The notes beneath the pieces are model-generated. The model was not told the origin of the DNA, did not search any database, and saw only the letters and a list, made by a program, of their open reading frames with translations. This document shows positions 19,746 to 31,850 of a DNA stretch of 64,000 nt, one piece after another. The stretch covers positions 33,527,001 through 33,591,000 of the forward strand of contig NC_073340.2 of NCBI RefSeq assembly GCF_027580225.2, given 5' to 3'. The stretch comes from Misgurnus anguillicaudatus (taxonomy: Eukaryota > Chordata > Actinopteri > Cypriniformes > Cobitidae). Every line of letters begins with the position of its first letter. Position 1 is the stretch's first letter. The position numbers were made by a program, and so were the translations under genes.

Positions 19746-22487
19746 TTGTAAAATATGAGATCAGACTGGTTACTCATAGCCGACTATATCCCGTCTATCC
19801 ACCTTATTTCCGAACACGGAAGTAAGTGATGTGACGTATTTCCCTTCTTTGTGCGAGATGTCCATTTCACTAGCCAGCCAGTAGAAAACAGTATGGTGGG
19901 AGCACAGATAAAACATGATTAAAAACAGTTATGGTAAATATTTACTACACCTGTCATGTATAAACCAGTGTGATGATGAAATTAAGAAGTGGTCTGATAT
20001 ATCATATGAAAATACCAGTATCTTTACAATGGGAAAGTCAGTCTGAGTTTTTGTATATGGAATAGACCAAGAATGGCAATGGTTTAAAATGTCACAACTG
20101 TCTCTATGGTGTTAGTGGGGTTTTTTTTTATTATAATTTTTAATTGACAAAGTTTTTAAGAGGACACATTAAGCTTCACACGGTCCGACAGTCGGCAGCA
20201 TCTTTCTCATTCAACACATTGAAAGTTATAGAACAAACCAAAATAAACATATTAAACTACTACATGTATTCAGTATTGTTTTCGTTTTATGAAAATATTA
20301 TTATGCAGTAGATAAGAGCTTATGAAATTATTTGCGTACTTAATTTTTTATTTATTTAAAACCTTTTCAAAAGTACGCGCAAACACAGTTTATGTCTTAT
20401 ATATTCTGTAATGTAATAGCATTTTGGTTATACTATATACAGTACTGTAATACCAGAATAAATAAAACAGCTAAATCCGCATATTTTTATCAGCATAATA
20501 TAAGTTGTTTTTGAACAATTATTGTATTTATTGTCCACTGGCAGTTTCTATGAAAGGTTTTACTGGATGATTTTGTGAATACAGATCATGGGTGCACGTG
20601 CGTCACATACACATTCGGCTGTTGTGCGTTTATTATGGTTAAAACAAATGTTTTGTAGATATTCACTGCGTTTGTACAAGCTATTATGGCAACCCCTAAC
20701 TGCCGGTCTTCCTGAATTTCATAATTAACAATAAAAAGCCTGTCAAAACAGCACACCCAGGTCCCTCGCAATACGACTAACATTAGTTGTAGTGGCTCAC
20801 CGGAAGTCTTACACAAAGAAGCTCAAAAATGACAGCGCCCACATTTACGTCAAAAATAAGGGGGATAGTTAAGCTTGATGGTAAAATGGCGGCTATTGCT
20901 TTCTGGGTGTGCACATTTTAAAACATACTTTGTGATAAAACCTCATTATCGTTCCATGAAACAAAATACTAATTTACAAAATAAAACGACAGAAGTCTTC
21001 CAGACTAAACACAACCTCTGTCTGGATGTGCCAACGGCAGGTAATTGCTGTCTGGCTGATATCCCACTGAAATGTGTCACTTATTGGAGCATGTGAATTT
21101 ACAAGGCCATGTTTAATAATCACCGGCAGCCAGTTTCTTCATTGGTGATAGTGAGTGATAACCAGCCTGTGGGCTCTGGAGAGTTTCGAAGCCAAAAGTC
21201 GGAGTCCTCCAGAGAAAAGACTGCGATACAGAACAATAGCGTGTATTTGTGAAGAAAACCCAAAATGCACACTTCACATGTAAAACCCCGCGGGTCGTGA
21301 ATGTTTCTGATTAATGCAGGAATTTAAAAAGACTTCATGCAAACGGTGTAATTTGTTTTGCTGCCGAAAAGGTCCGGAGAGGTCGGAATCAACGTTCGAC
21401 GCTCGCAGCCGTGTCAACGTGGGGTTCAGGGTTCAAGTCTCTCTTTATACCAAACGCATACTTTAATTACAAGGTGCTGTGCGTGTTCACGTACCGGGAC
21501 GCGAACGCAGAATGACGGCGGAATCCGAAACATCTGTTTTAATCTGAACATTGACCGGAGAGATGGAGAGAGAGTTACTCATTTCTAACCGATGCCTGCT
21601 GAAATCACATACATTTTGAATAATGCTGAATCTCTTGGGCAGCTTATCGGGTGCTGAGTACATGTATTAGGGCTTAAGCAATATTACTTTATTAGAGCTT
21701 AGCTTGGCTAATATCTCTGCTCAATACAGATTTATATGGCTTGAGTGGTCAACAGTGGTTCGGGGTACTCAGTAGGGATGCTCTTTAAAATTAATATTAT
21801 AGATCAACCAAATTACGCCCAGAGCACAGAAGCCCACTGCGTCCTAACAGTTTTAATATACACGCCGTTGCTCTGGATCGAATCCAATTCTTTTTCTTTT
21901 CAAACTTGAGAAGCAAAACTAAACCTCGGTGCGGGTTCGAATGTCGGTTCCAGGCTTTGGCGTCACACTTTTTTTTTTTTCGCAAAAAAAGTGTGTCGCC
22001 AATCGGATATACACTGTACAAAGCAAACGGTACAACCCGATTCCCAGCTGGCACCCACGTCACGTGAGTGCTTTCAAACGAGTTTCGAAGTGAAACCTCA
22101 CAGAGCGCTGCCATATTGTTGTGAAATCTAGGCCACAACATGTTCACGCTGCAGTGTTGACTGTATGTATGCCACTGAGAACGCACACCAAAGATCTCTC
22201 TGTATCTGCGCCAGAACGCACTCTGCCTTTCTACCCACAATGCAACGCTGCCACTAAAAATAACAAGGGAGACACTGCAGTAAGGGTCCCGGAGAGGTGC
22301 AGAGCCGGGTATGACCCAAAAGCTGGATGTCGGTTTTCCAGAGCAGCGCTCAGGGAGAGAAAGAAATATGGAGTGATCTGATTGCTCTCAAAAGCGCAGG
22401 GAGCGACCCAGACCTGCCACAGACATTAGCCTGTGGGCATAACAAAGCTACGCTGTAGTTTAGCCGTCTGTGAGCATTGCTTTCTTT

Positions 22488-22488
<1 letters not shown>
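19746..22488. other. unassigned DNA
   Basis: About 2.7 kb with no recognised transposon ends. The part 21100-21360 and 22120-22440 is GC-richer and could hold regulatory or old exonic sequence, but I find no supported exon. The frame at 21797-22240 on the minus strand has no recognisable domain and a long poly-Lys-like stretch from an A/T run. Confidence 0.3.

Positions 22489-22515
<27 letters not shown>
22489..22515. repeat. (GA)n microsatellite
   Basis: About 13 uninterrupted GA units. Confidence 0.9.
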
Positions 22516-22518
<3 letters not shown>

Positions 22519-22911
22519 AGTGAGATCCTAAAGCATGTAGTGTGATGTTATAACCAACAGATTTACATAAGGGAAATGTCACTGCAGAAACTTTCATCCG
22601 GCACGTCAAAAGCATCTTGCCTCCAAACATCAGTGCATTTCAGATATTATTACAGTATGTTTAAAAGATGCAGAATTATATTTGACCACATTATATTTTA
22701 ATTGCATTTGTATTATAAATGATGATGTAATTAAGTTATATTACAATTTTAAAAATAAAATGGTTTAAGTCCAGACGTCTATGGTTAAACAAGGCACAAT
22801 TTTGGCTCTCAATGAAAATTTAATAGAGGTCATACTGTAGTATTTTTTTTTTTTTTTAATAAAAAATAAGGTTTATTTGGCTAAAAGTGGGTTACTTATA
22901 ATCGGACTATA
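22516..22911. other. unassigned AT-rich DNA
   Basis: A poly(T) run lies at about 22843-22858. Otherwise nothing. Confidence 0.3.
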
Positions 22912-23175
22912 CCACGGGCCAGTTGCACCAGCCGGACATAAAAAGTTGGGTGTAAGCCCTACGTCAGGGTTAGCTACATCCAACGTTTTGAATTTTTTTT
23001 ATTCATGTTGAACCATGTGAAACCATAGAAACCCTTGACTAGACGTAAGATTATGTCTTAGACGTGCGCAACGCCTTGATGGTGCAACGGTGTAAATTCT
23101 ACGTGACATGAAAAGCACTTATGTCCAGACTAGTCTTAACTGGCTTACGCCAAGCTGGTGCAACCGGCCCCTGGT
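22912..23175. mobile_element. palindromic MITE with GGTTGCACC ends
   Basis: The left ACCACGGGCCAGTTGCACCA and the right TGGTGCAACCGGCCCCTGGT are inverted. The arms continue with GCGTAAGCC-like and AGACGTAAG blocks. 264 bp, non-coding. Confidence 0.7.
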
Positions 23176-23432
23176 CTATACTGTAGTTTACCTAGACACT
23201 GACGGCGATTGCTTGCTTAGGATGCTACAAGTCTTGGATGATAAACTTCAGTGCAATTTTTAAAATTTTCGCAGTCAATCCTAAAATGAGACTTTGTAGA
23301 GGAAGAATTTTGGTTAAAAGTAAGTTTTTTTTATTACACAAAGCTGTCTTATTTACAAAAAAAACAGAGATGAATAAAAGTTCAAATTTGCTCTTTAACC
23401 CTAAAAATTTAGTAAAGAACTACAATGTTTCC

Positions 23433-24171
23433 TAATGCCGAGTTCAGACTGTATGATTTTCAAACTAGTCGGGTCACCTGTGGTTTCACACTGCGTGATT
23501 ATCTGGGGAAGGGTTCAGTCGCTGCTGTTTCAGACTGCATGATGGATTGGCGACAGGGGTTTTCATACTGCATGACTTTACCGTAAGAAGAATCGCCGAT
23601 AACTTTTTCCCGGTCCGCAAACTACGTCTCACAACCAAACGCACGCGAGAAGTGACGCGAAGGAAACAACGCGAGGTCACGCGTGCAAGACTGGAGTTCT
23701 CACGTGAGACTGGGATTATTATTAAAAATGGTCACCCGCAAGAAGTTTACCATACAAATTGCATGTGCGCTCATTTTCAGCAGAAAGAAGATGAAATAAA
23801 AATTATGAAGGAGGAAATGTTTTGAGAGACTCCTCCCCGAACTTCCAGCTGTCCCGTATGTTGCTCTCTCATTGGATGTAGGTCATCACCGATGTTATTG
23901 TCAGTCAAAACACATTTCACACGGCATGATTTTGAATCGCCGACTGGTCCAGATATTTAGCATGCCAAATATCTCGCGGGTGTCGGCGATTCTCTTAGAA
24001 CGTGTCGGCGATTCTCTCAGAACGCATCTTTTATAATTCACACTGTGTGATTGTCACTCGCGTGCACGAGCATCGATTTGCCTGTGATTTCGGGCATTTG
24101 TCGGCGATTTCTCAAAACCTGTCGGCGAGTCAAAATCAGGGCTAAAATCGTGCAGTCTGAACTCGGCATAA
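23433..24171. mobile_element. Harbinger-like MITE with TAA duplication
   Basis: A 733-bp element (23436-24168) has ends TGCCGAGTTCAGACTG / CAGTCTGAACTCGGCA and TAA on both sides. A 3-bp TWA duplication is characteristic of PIF/Harbinger transposition. The interior has several TCGGCGATT repeats. No transposase is encoded. Confidence 0.8.
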
Positions 24172-24839
24172 CTAGAATAGTGTACGCTTTATTCAGTCGG
24201 CCACCATGTTGATTCCAAAACGAGGCTGTGAGAGATGGACGTCGCTTTAAACCTATTGTTTTGTATCAGGATGCTGGTCATTCAGCCATCAAAACACAGA
24301 AAATACATAGTTTTACAAATTTCCACAGGATAAAGTACCTCTGAAATCATGGATTGTTAAAATGAGAATACACATATGATCTTTTGAGATGAGAATAGCG
24401 CAGGTGTACACGATATCCGTTTTGGATATTAGCCTTTTGGCTAAACGCTAATTTCGCATGTTGCAAGCATGTTTACTTTCTTTAAAACACCAATATAGTG
24501 GAACAATACAATATTTTATTACAACAACTAAGTACAAGACATGAAAATGACATTGGCTGTTTCTCAATATGTGTTCTTCAGCGATCTCGCTTCCTTGTGT
24601 TCTCGCTCTACGTTACCATTAACCGTCGAATTCCAATTGTCAAGAACGCAAGTACAGAGGACGCATTAAAATACCAGGATGTGTTCTTGACAGGCCAGCT
24701 GACAGTCTTGCCCGGGCCCGGGCCAAGATAATCTTAGAGGGCCCCCCACCCCTTACTTTTTACTGGTAACAAGACATTTGGCATTATCAGATTCAGGACC
24801 CACGAATATTGCATATTATACATTGTATAAAACATTTAG

Positions 24840-25225
24840 TTAAAGGTGCAGTGTGTAATTTTTAGAAGGATCTCTTGACAGAAATGCAAAATAATATACA
24901 AAACTATATTATCAGGGGTGTATAAAGACCTTTTTATAATGAACCGTTATGTTTTTATTACATTAGAATGAGAAGTTTTTATCTACATACACAGAGGGTC
25001 CCCTTACGTGGAGGTCGCCATTTTGTTTCGCCATGTTTCTACAGAAACCTTTAACGGACAAACTTTTTTTACTAAGTTGTCTCTGACGATGACATGTTTT
25101 ACCGGTGGTGGCTACTGTAGCTTCTCTATGCGTTTCAAAAGCGAGGGGTGAGTGGATTGAGCCGTTGGTTGCAATTTGCAACCTCACCACTAGATGCTTC
25201 TAAAATTTACACACTGCACCTTTAA
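24840..25225. mobile_element. piggyBac-like TTAA MITE, family B, copy 1
   Basis: 378 bp (24844-25221) between TTAA sites, with inverted ends AGGTGCAGTGTGTAA / TTACACACTGCACCT. It is the same family as 62218-62862, where the insertion site is independently proven. Confidence 0.85.
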
Positions 25226-25231
25226 ATGTAG

Positions 25232-25437
25232 TACACTGAAAAAAATATTCATTGAATTTAATACATTTTTTAAGATAAGCGGTTGCAATCAATTTATTTA
25301 AGCTACATTTAAACAAAAAAGATTAGTAAAGTAAAATAAAATATAAAACTTTTGTTTAAATGTAGCTTAAATAAATTGATTGCAACCACTTACCTTAAAA
25401 AACTGATTAAATTCAATGAATATTTTTTTTCAGTGTA
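25232..25437. mobile_element. foldback MITE with CACTGAAAAAA ends
   Basis: 202 bp (25234-25435), nearly a perfect palindrome: CACTGAAAAAAATATTCATT at the left against AATGAATATTTTTTTTCAGTG at the right, with TA on each side. It belongs with the CACTG(T/C/A)AAAA group seen from 39 to 59 kb. Confidence 0.8.
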
Positions 25438-27661
25438 CTGACACTGTATACTGACACAAAATATCATAATCACGTATGAATTATGAACAGACTATTGGAA
25501 ATATCAGTAAAACAACTTCAGCTAATATTATGCCGTGTTTGGACTAAAAATTGAATAAATATTACTCCTCTCTTTAGAAATTTGAAGTAAACATATAAAC
25601 TCAAATATAAAAAAATAAATAAAATCAAAATTTCTCCAAACATGCACGCCTTTGAACCAAAAGCCCAGAGGGATATTATTTTGTAAAGAGCTTTCATGAT
25701 GAGCATGCATTGCATTTTTCTCAATGAATGCGACTGAGGGTAGAGCACTGCATTTCAGCCCAAGCCCGACCCGACCTTTTTACACCCCTCAGGTCGGGTT
25801 TCGGCCAATTTTAACCTCACAGCTGATACGCGGGCGGACCTCGAGCTTATTTAGGCTTCTCCGTCTTTTTATATTTTTCAATTTAATTAAAATAACATTT
25901 TGACAGACGATGATTGCAAAACAAACGTAGTAAGACTTTTAACCTATAGCACGAGTCCGCTATAAGCACAGCCAGCCACACATTTACAATGCAGCTGTTG
26001 CGTATTTAACAAAAAATATTAATGGAGGACTAAAACCTTGGATACTGCGCATAATCTATGCAAACAGCATCCAATACATAATCTATATATGCATAGCGAA
26101 GTTGTAAGCAGGTTGCATGTTTATTCGGTTTCATGTTTATTTCGTTTCGTTTTGTAGCTATAGCCCTTTTCATTTTTATATTTCTGCCCCCGTTGCAGCT
26201 GCGAGCAGCAGAGCAACCTGCCTCCGCTTTTAAAAAATAGTGTGTGTAGATAATAAACGTTTAAACTAACACTGTGATATGCTGAAAATATATATTTTAT
26301 GTAGTTGTTATTGTAGACAAGTGAAGTGTTGATTTGAGAGTTCAATTCATCAAACATGTCGTCAACTTGCTGTCGGCTAACCGCTTGTTGGAACAAACAA
26401 AAATACTCTAAAATGTAAATAAAAAAAGAAATATAACTATTTTGCCATTTAAAACAAATCTGAACTGCTTTAATTGCTGCAAGAGTAGTACAGCTGTATA
26501 AGGTATCTGTGCAAGGAGTTATTTTTTGCTATTTCTGCGGATTTCTTTTGCAAAATCTATGCGGAATTTTGCAGAATAATTAAACATGTTTTAAGCACAT
26601 TAAGCACATTCATTTGAGAGAATGTGTGCTGTGAATATTACAAAACAATAAAATATTTTATAATTACATTTTATTAAAGGATTACCCTAAATTAAACTGG
26701 ACCAACATGAACCAACAGATAATGAACAATGTGCTGTCACGACCATAGAGTTTTATATAAAATACATATATTACTGTCTACAGTGTAACAGTAAAAAGAA
26801 AAGGCTTCTCATTATGAATGTAGCCTATATCAAGATAATTTCATCTGTTTAACAATTTATATTTATCTTGTAAACGGATTTGAAATAATAAATAATTGTC
26901 GCGTCACTTAGCAATATAGATCTCATCTCATTATCTTCTCCGCGTTAAGTTTTATTTAAAATTCAAGTTTTACACATTAAATATTAAATAGTTTGTGCTT
27001 TCTCTCATAAAAACCTCACAGCAAACAGCACATACTTCTAAACACACGCGATGCAGTGACTATATCTGCGATCACAGATTCCTAATGGGGAGAATTAGGA
27101 ATTCTATTTTCCTCTATTTTCCTCTATAAGGCCTATATTTTCTTCTTTTCTTTTATTTTCTGAGCACCGGACTTGTGCTGAGTCTGACCGGACATTTTGA
27201 GCGTACTGAACTTCAAATCAAATGAATCAAATATTTTCTTTATTTTTAACAATTATTCCATAGGTTCCAGTTCTGGGCCCCCTTCTGGGCCCACCCCCAC
27301 CCTGGGCCCGGGACAACAGACCCGTTTGTCCCCCCCTGTCGGCGGGCGTGGTTCTTGATATTGAGGATGCATCGAGTGCAGACTTGTGCGCTGAAATCGC
27401 TTTACGCCACAGAAGTCATTGCGGCAAAACAATGGCGGGGGTCAGGTGACCAACAGGTAGATCGCACACATCTCAATTCTCACAAGTGCACTTTGTGTTC
27501 TCGTGACTTTCTGAGTTCGTTCTTCCTAGCAAGATCGATCTCCACGAGAACACAAGTCAGTTTTTGTGTTTCTAGAATTGACAAACAGCCACAGACTAAT
27601 TTACGTGTGATTGACTTGATAAAAAGCTATTTACGTGGTAGTTGGTTGTGCAAGTATTGTT

Positions 27662-27972
27662 ATGCTGCGTTCACACCAACCACGGTAGAGGCGTCAAGCA
27701 CGAGTAATTTCAATGTTAATTCAATGTGAAGACACGTTGACGCACGTCTGGAGGTCTCGCGCCAATCAGGAGCTTGCTCTAGTAGTGACATGATAACAGG
27801 AAGCGGGCCGAGTCGCAGAAGCCCCTCCCATGACGCGAATTTCCACGTAAATGTCTCGATGACTAGAATTTCACGTGCGAATGAAGCGAGTAAACTCAAA
27901 CTGTTCAAGCTGCAAACTAGGCGCAGTATACGCAATTTTGACGCCTCAAACGCAGCTGGTGTGAAACCACGG
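27662..27972. mobile_element. TGCTGCGTT-type MITE, copy 1
   Basis: Begins ATGCTGCGTTCACACCAACC and shares, in inverted order, the GTCTGGAGGTCTC and TTTCAATGTTAA blocks with 56518-57215. The right end (CAGCTGGTGTGAA) is rearranged. Confidence 0.6.
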
Positions 27973-28467
27973 TTAGAGGTAAAACCCCATATGAACCCCA
28001 AAGTTGTGCACAAATGTTATTTAGTTAGAAATTAATCCTACTTCTGTTGATTCCAGTCAATGTGCTTAAAAAACTTACTGAAGAAAAGTTTTTAACATAT
28101 TCATGCCTTGCGTTTTTTGCAGTCTGTACGAATTGGAGATATATACTTTGTTATACAGTAGGACTATTTAGTGTTAGTGTTTAAAAGAAAAGTAAGTATG
28201 CTTACAACATTAGAATTAGTGATTAGCCAACATGCTAACAACAAAACAGATTTTTTGAACAAAATTAGATCATATGTCCCTTCTCATTTTAATAATCCTG
28301 AATTTCTGAGGTTGTCCTGTGGAAATTTGTACAGTGATGTATTTTCTGTGTTTTGATAGCTAAATGACCAGCATCCCGGTATAATACAATATGCTTAAAG
28401 TGCACGCCCATCCCTCAAAAAAGCCTCATTTTGGAATCAACATGGCGGCAGATTGAATAAAGCACGT

Positions 28468-29770
28468 TTGCCTGAGAGTAAAAAGTTTTGGTGGCAGCAG
28501 GTAATATTCACTACGACTGGAGTTTAGTTACGAGAGCAGCATGTTAGTACTGACACAAGCTGTTGACTGTTGTCTTTCCTGTATTAGCAACGGGAGATCG
28601 TTTTTAATTGTCACGCACCGTGGAAATAATTCAAGCCTCTTCAAAATAGTAATCGTTTTGACACCTTTTCAAGACACAACACTCGACTGAACAAATGGGT
28701 TTGTGGATGTACTACACGGGCTAATTTCTGATTTAGTTCATTTAGAATGCATGCACTCGCGCTTCATGTTGTGTTCTCTCTGTGTTTTTCAACAGAAATA
28801 ATTAGCCTCCTGAGAAATAAAGGTGTGTTCACTTCACGCAGACTGATTCTCCATCCTGGCGGTAACTCGCTCACACCTGACCACACTGTCTGTCTGCTCC
28901 TGCATATGTGTGTGTGTCTAGCGCGAGGATCGGACTTTCTCGAGGTATAAGATCAACGCTGAAAACTTTTTAAAGCGTATCTGTCAGTAGCCAGGCCTCA
29001 TCAATCAAACCCGCTGTCAAAGCAACACGTTCCTTTCAATTTTCGGCCCTCTGCTCAGCCCGTGAGCCAGGCCTCCCCCAGCGCACCGCCAGCCCAGATT
29101 GGAGTTCTCTGTCTGGGGTGAGTCGTTGCTGATAGAGCCCAGACTCTCCGGCTGTCTGGCGCTGGTGCCACCATGAAACCCCCACGAAACCTGCACAGAC
29201 GCCCCTAAACACATCCACATAAACCAGCTGCCCAAAACTTGTCCAACATACACACACACACACAGTCGTGCACACAAACATAACAGGCGACTGCTTTTCA
29301 TCACATACTGCATAACATTTACTTTCTAAATAAATGCTTTTCAAGGGAACTAAAATATATAGGAACAAAACCTCCGGACTAAAACCACCACAGAGAGGTC
29401 TTTTCAACAAGACAAAGTGCTAGAAAAATAAACTCACAATTTCACCAACTTCAACAAGCGTTTACAGTTCTGAGTGTTCACACTGTGGTTTATGTTAATC
29501 ATCAGTATCAGATGGAGGAAGACTTCTGTATTGTGAATTATTCTTAATATCAATAATTTGTATTTTTTAAATATTTGGTGTCTTGAAAATTAGTGTTTAG
29601 TAAAATCAAGCACGCAATGCCATGTGTAACAGTGATTGAAATATAGTTAAGAAATTCTACTCAGTCAACATGAAATGTTCTGATAACTCTGGCTAACACT
29701 CTCAAAAAAATATCTTCATGTCAATCAAAATATAACAGGAAAATGCAATGAATTTAAGCTATACAATGGC
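28468..29770. other. unassigned, partly GC-rich DNA
   Basis: The part 28980-29230 is repeat-free and GC-richer (for example GCCTCCCCCAGCGCACCGCC) and may be a conserved non-coding element. A (CA)n run of six units lies at about 29251-29262. No exon is recognised. Confidence 0.25.
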
Positions 29771-31610
29771 TATGTTAACATGCACAAAATTTTGTCAATC
29801 CGATTGAATATAATATGATTGAATGTTACGATGATACAGTTTACATTTACATTCTATAGAATCCGAACCAAACGTCTGCGCAAGCGCACAGCCATGGTTG
29901 CCAGATTTGTGTATCAGAACAATCCCAAATGGACATTCAAAACTTGGCCAAAAGCATCAATGACTATTCACAGCCCAAATACCAATAACTAATGAACAAA
30001 ATACTTAAATCTTTAACCCGCAGAAAAACAACAACTGGTGGAAAAGTTAAAACAGTAGCTCAAATCTAAACTCGAAAAAAGCAGAGGACTTGGCAACGCC
30101 TCGCTGGGGACAGCATCTCTCGTCGAGTTCAGGCTTTATCTCTGGATTAAAGTCAAAACGGAGTTAGAGAAAGTTGTTCTTAAGAATTTTTAGATATAGG
30201 TGATGAAAACACACTTTTTAAAAGTCACAACGCTATTTTATTGCTTTAAGTAGCCTAATGTTTTAAAAGTACACATAAACGCGACAGAATGTACATTGCG
30301 TGACCCCAGTAACCTTCCCTTAATAATGCGTGATGCCACTGCGTGATGCCGTGAACATATAAGACGTGAACTTGAGCACAAATGTTCTGCGCATGTGCAC
30401 ACTGCATTTTGGCATACTACTGAGAAAATACTACAATTCACGCGTTTACATGTATACTTTTCTCCTGCGGATCGGATCACAGATCGGAGTACACCTCCCC
30501 CCCCCCCTCAATACGATCCAAATTTGCATCCAATCGTCCTCAATCTTATTGATTAAGGTGTTTACATGAAAGCTTTCAATACGATTAAGTAGGGATGCAC
30601 CGAAAATTTTCAGCCCAAAATGGCCCAAAATAGCATTTTCGGTTTTCGGCCGAAAGACTTTTATCATGCATTTGTGTCCGGTCCAGACGTGATCATCACA
30701 GTGAGTACGCCCTTCAAAGATCAGAACTCTTGATGTGTAAACTTTAGAGAGAGTCGCGCAAATGTGTCTCATACTGTTGTGCATTAACATACATTGGCCG
30801 AATAAAGCAATGAAAAACAACGTAACGTTTGCATGCTGAGCTGTTTGGGATTCGCCCTCGGTCTCTGTGTGCGCGCGCGTTTAAGTGCCCTCAATAGTGC
30901 ACACACGAGTGAGACGCAAACAAACGAACGTAAAATCTTTCTGTTATTGACAGGGCACATATAAACATTTCTAATATAAACATTTGTTTATGTCTTAAGT
31001 GTATGTATAGATTACAGTCAGAAACCAGTCTCTGCTTATTTAAAGAGACAGTAACCTCAATTTACCTACTTAAGTCTGCGTCATTAATGTTAATCAAACA
31101 ACCCAAGACAAAGAGAAAATCACTTCTGTAGCTCTAAAAATAATAATATATTTAATTTATACAATAAAGACAGTGTTATAACTCATTTAATTCGATTTCT
31201 GTACCTAATGCTAATGTTAGCCCTTATTAATGTGCAACTTTGTTCTTTTTTATAAATTTCTTTTATTTTTTAATAAATTTCTGTATTTCGTTAGTTTTTT
31301 TCAATTTCTTTATTTGTTATTAGATTTTCCCACCCCCTTTTCACTGATCTGATAAATAATCCGATCCGTGCCTCAAAAACTGTAATGTGATCCGAACCGT
31401 GAGTTTTGTGATCCGTCATACACCCCTAGTAAAGTTAGTACACAGTGATAGCCATAAATGCATTTGTACTAATAATTGGCATAATCATTTATTTCGGTGT
31501 TTCGGGTTTTCGGCCTTGGTTTCCTCATTTTCGGCCAAGAATTCTAATTTCGGTGCATCCCTACGATTAAGCAATTAATACGATTACAAATTGATTATTT
31601 GGTTGCATTT
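29771..31610. repeat. older GTTTACATG-type repeat hosting a hAT element
   Basis: CGATT-rich sequence at 29790-29830 and at 30530-30590 continues after the hAT insertion at 31564-31610 (AATTAATACGATTACAAATTG). This suggests a GTTTACATG-family MITE disrupted by the insertion. Boundaries are uncertain. A C10 run lies at about 30498-30507. Confidence 0.35.
30582..31571. mobile_element. hAT element, non-autonomous, 8-bp duplication
   Basis: 974 bp (30590-31563) with ends TAGGGATGCACCGAAA / TTTCGGTGCATCCCTA, exactly duplicated CGATTAAG on each side, and sub-terminal TTTTCGGCC repeats. 8-bp duplication and TAGGG ends are hAT hallmarks. Around 31320-31430, GATCCGAACCG / CGGATC motifs ending CATACACCCCTAG look like the end of a second element inside it. 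No transposase. Confidence 0.85.
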
Positions 31611-31682
31611 TAACGTACCTAGTATGTATAGAAAATAGTCATTATATGAATTAATAGCTTTCAGAAAATTTAATCTTCAGAA

Positions 31683-31850
31683 TTTAGTTCCCTGACGAGG
31701 GAACATCACGCTGCATCAGAGAGCTGACGCTATTTGAAACAGCGTGACGGCACCTAAGTATGTACATCAAATTCGACCACTGATTGGGTGTGATGTCATG
31801 GGCAGAAGCCAGAGGGCATAAATAAGGCGGAAAGGAATTACAAATTTATC
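31683..31850. repeat. dispersed cyprinid-type repeat fragment
   Basis: TCCCTGACGAGGGAACATCA resembles a repeated cyprinid sequence I have seen, but I cannot assign it to a class. Confidence 0.3.

Larger units (their letters stand above)
24694..27347. mobile_element. hAT-like element with GGGCCC-rich ends
   Basis: CTTGCCCGGGCCCGGGCC at the left and CCCTGGGCCCGGGACAACAG at the right are inverted relatives. The GACAACAGACCCGTTTGTC end resembles a hAT end known to me from fish. No intact transposase is present; the minus-strand frame at 26121-26396 has no recognisable hAT motif. A GCCCGACCCGACC / CAGGTCGGGTTTCGG hairpin at 25760-25803 is a further hAT-like fragment. Boundaries are approximate. 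Confidence 0.4.
24549..27590. mobile_element. MITE with GGCTGTTTCTCAAT ends, split
   Basis: The left end TTGGCTGTTTCTCAATATG and the right end, near 27572-27590 (GAATTGACAAACAGCCAC), are imperfect inverts of a familiar fish MITE. Matching inner arm pieces are CTTGTGTTCTCG at the left and CGAGAACACAAG at the right. The centre has been displaced by the element at about 24694-27347. Confidence 0.5.
24182..28467. mobile_element. transposon nest inside long inverted arms
   Basis: The left arm (about 24182-24505) and the right arm (about 28155-28467) are inverted relatives over roughly 300 bp. Shared blocks include TTGATTCCAAAA, ATCAAAACACAGAAAATACA and AAATTTCCACAGGA. Between them sit at least four further elements, listed separately. 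The outer pair is the oldest layer; its own superfamily is not determined. Confidence 0.65.

Noticed and set aside
27355..28035. Frames of 124, 117 and 81 codons
   Set aside because: They cross MITE ends at 27590 and 27662-27972; no domain, so they are repeat shadows.
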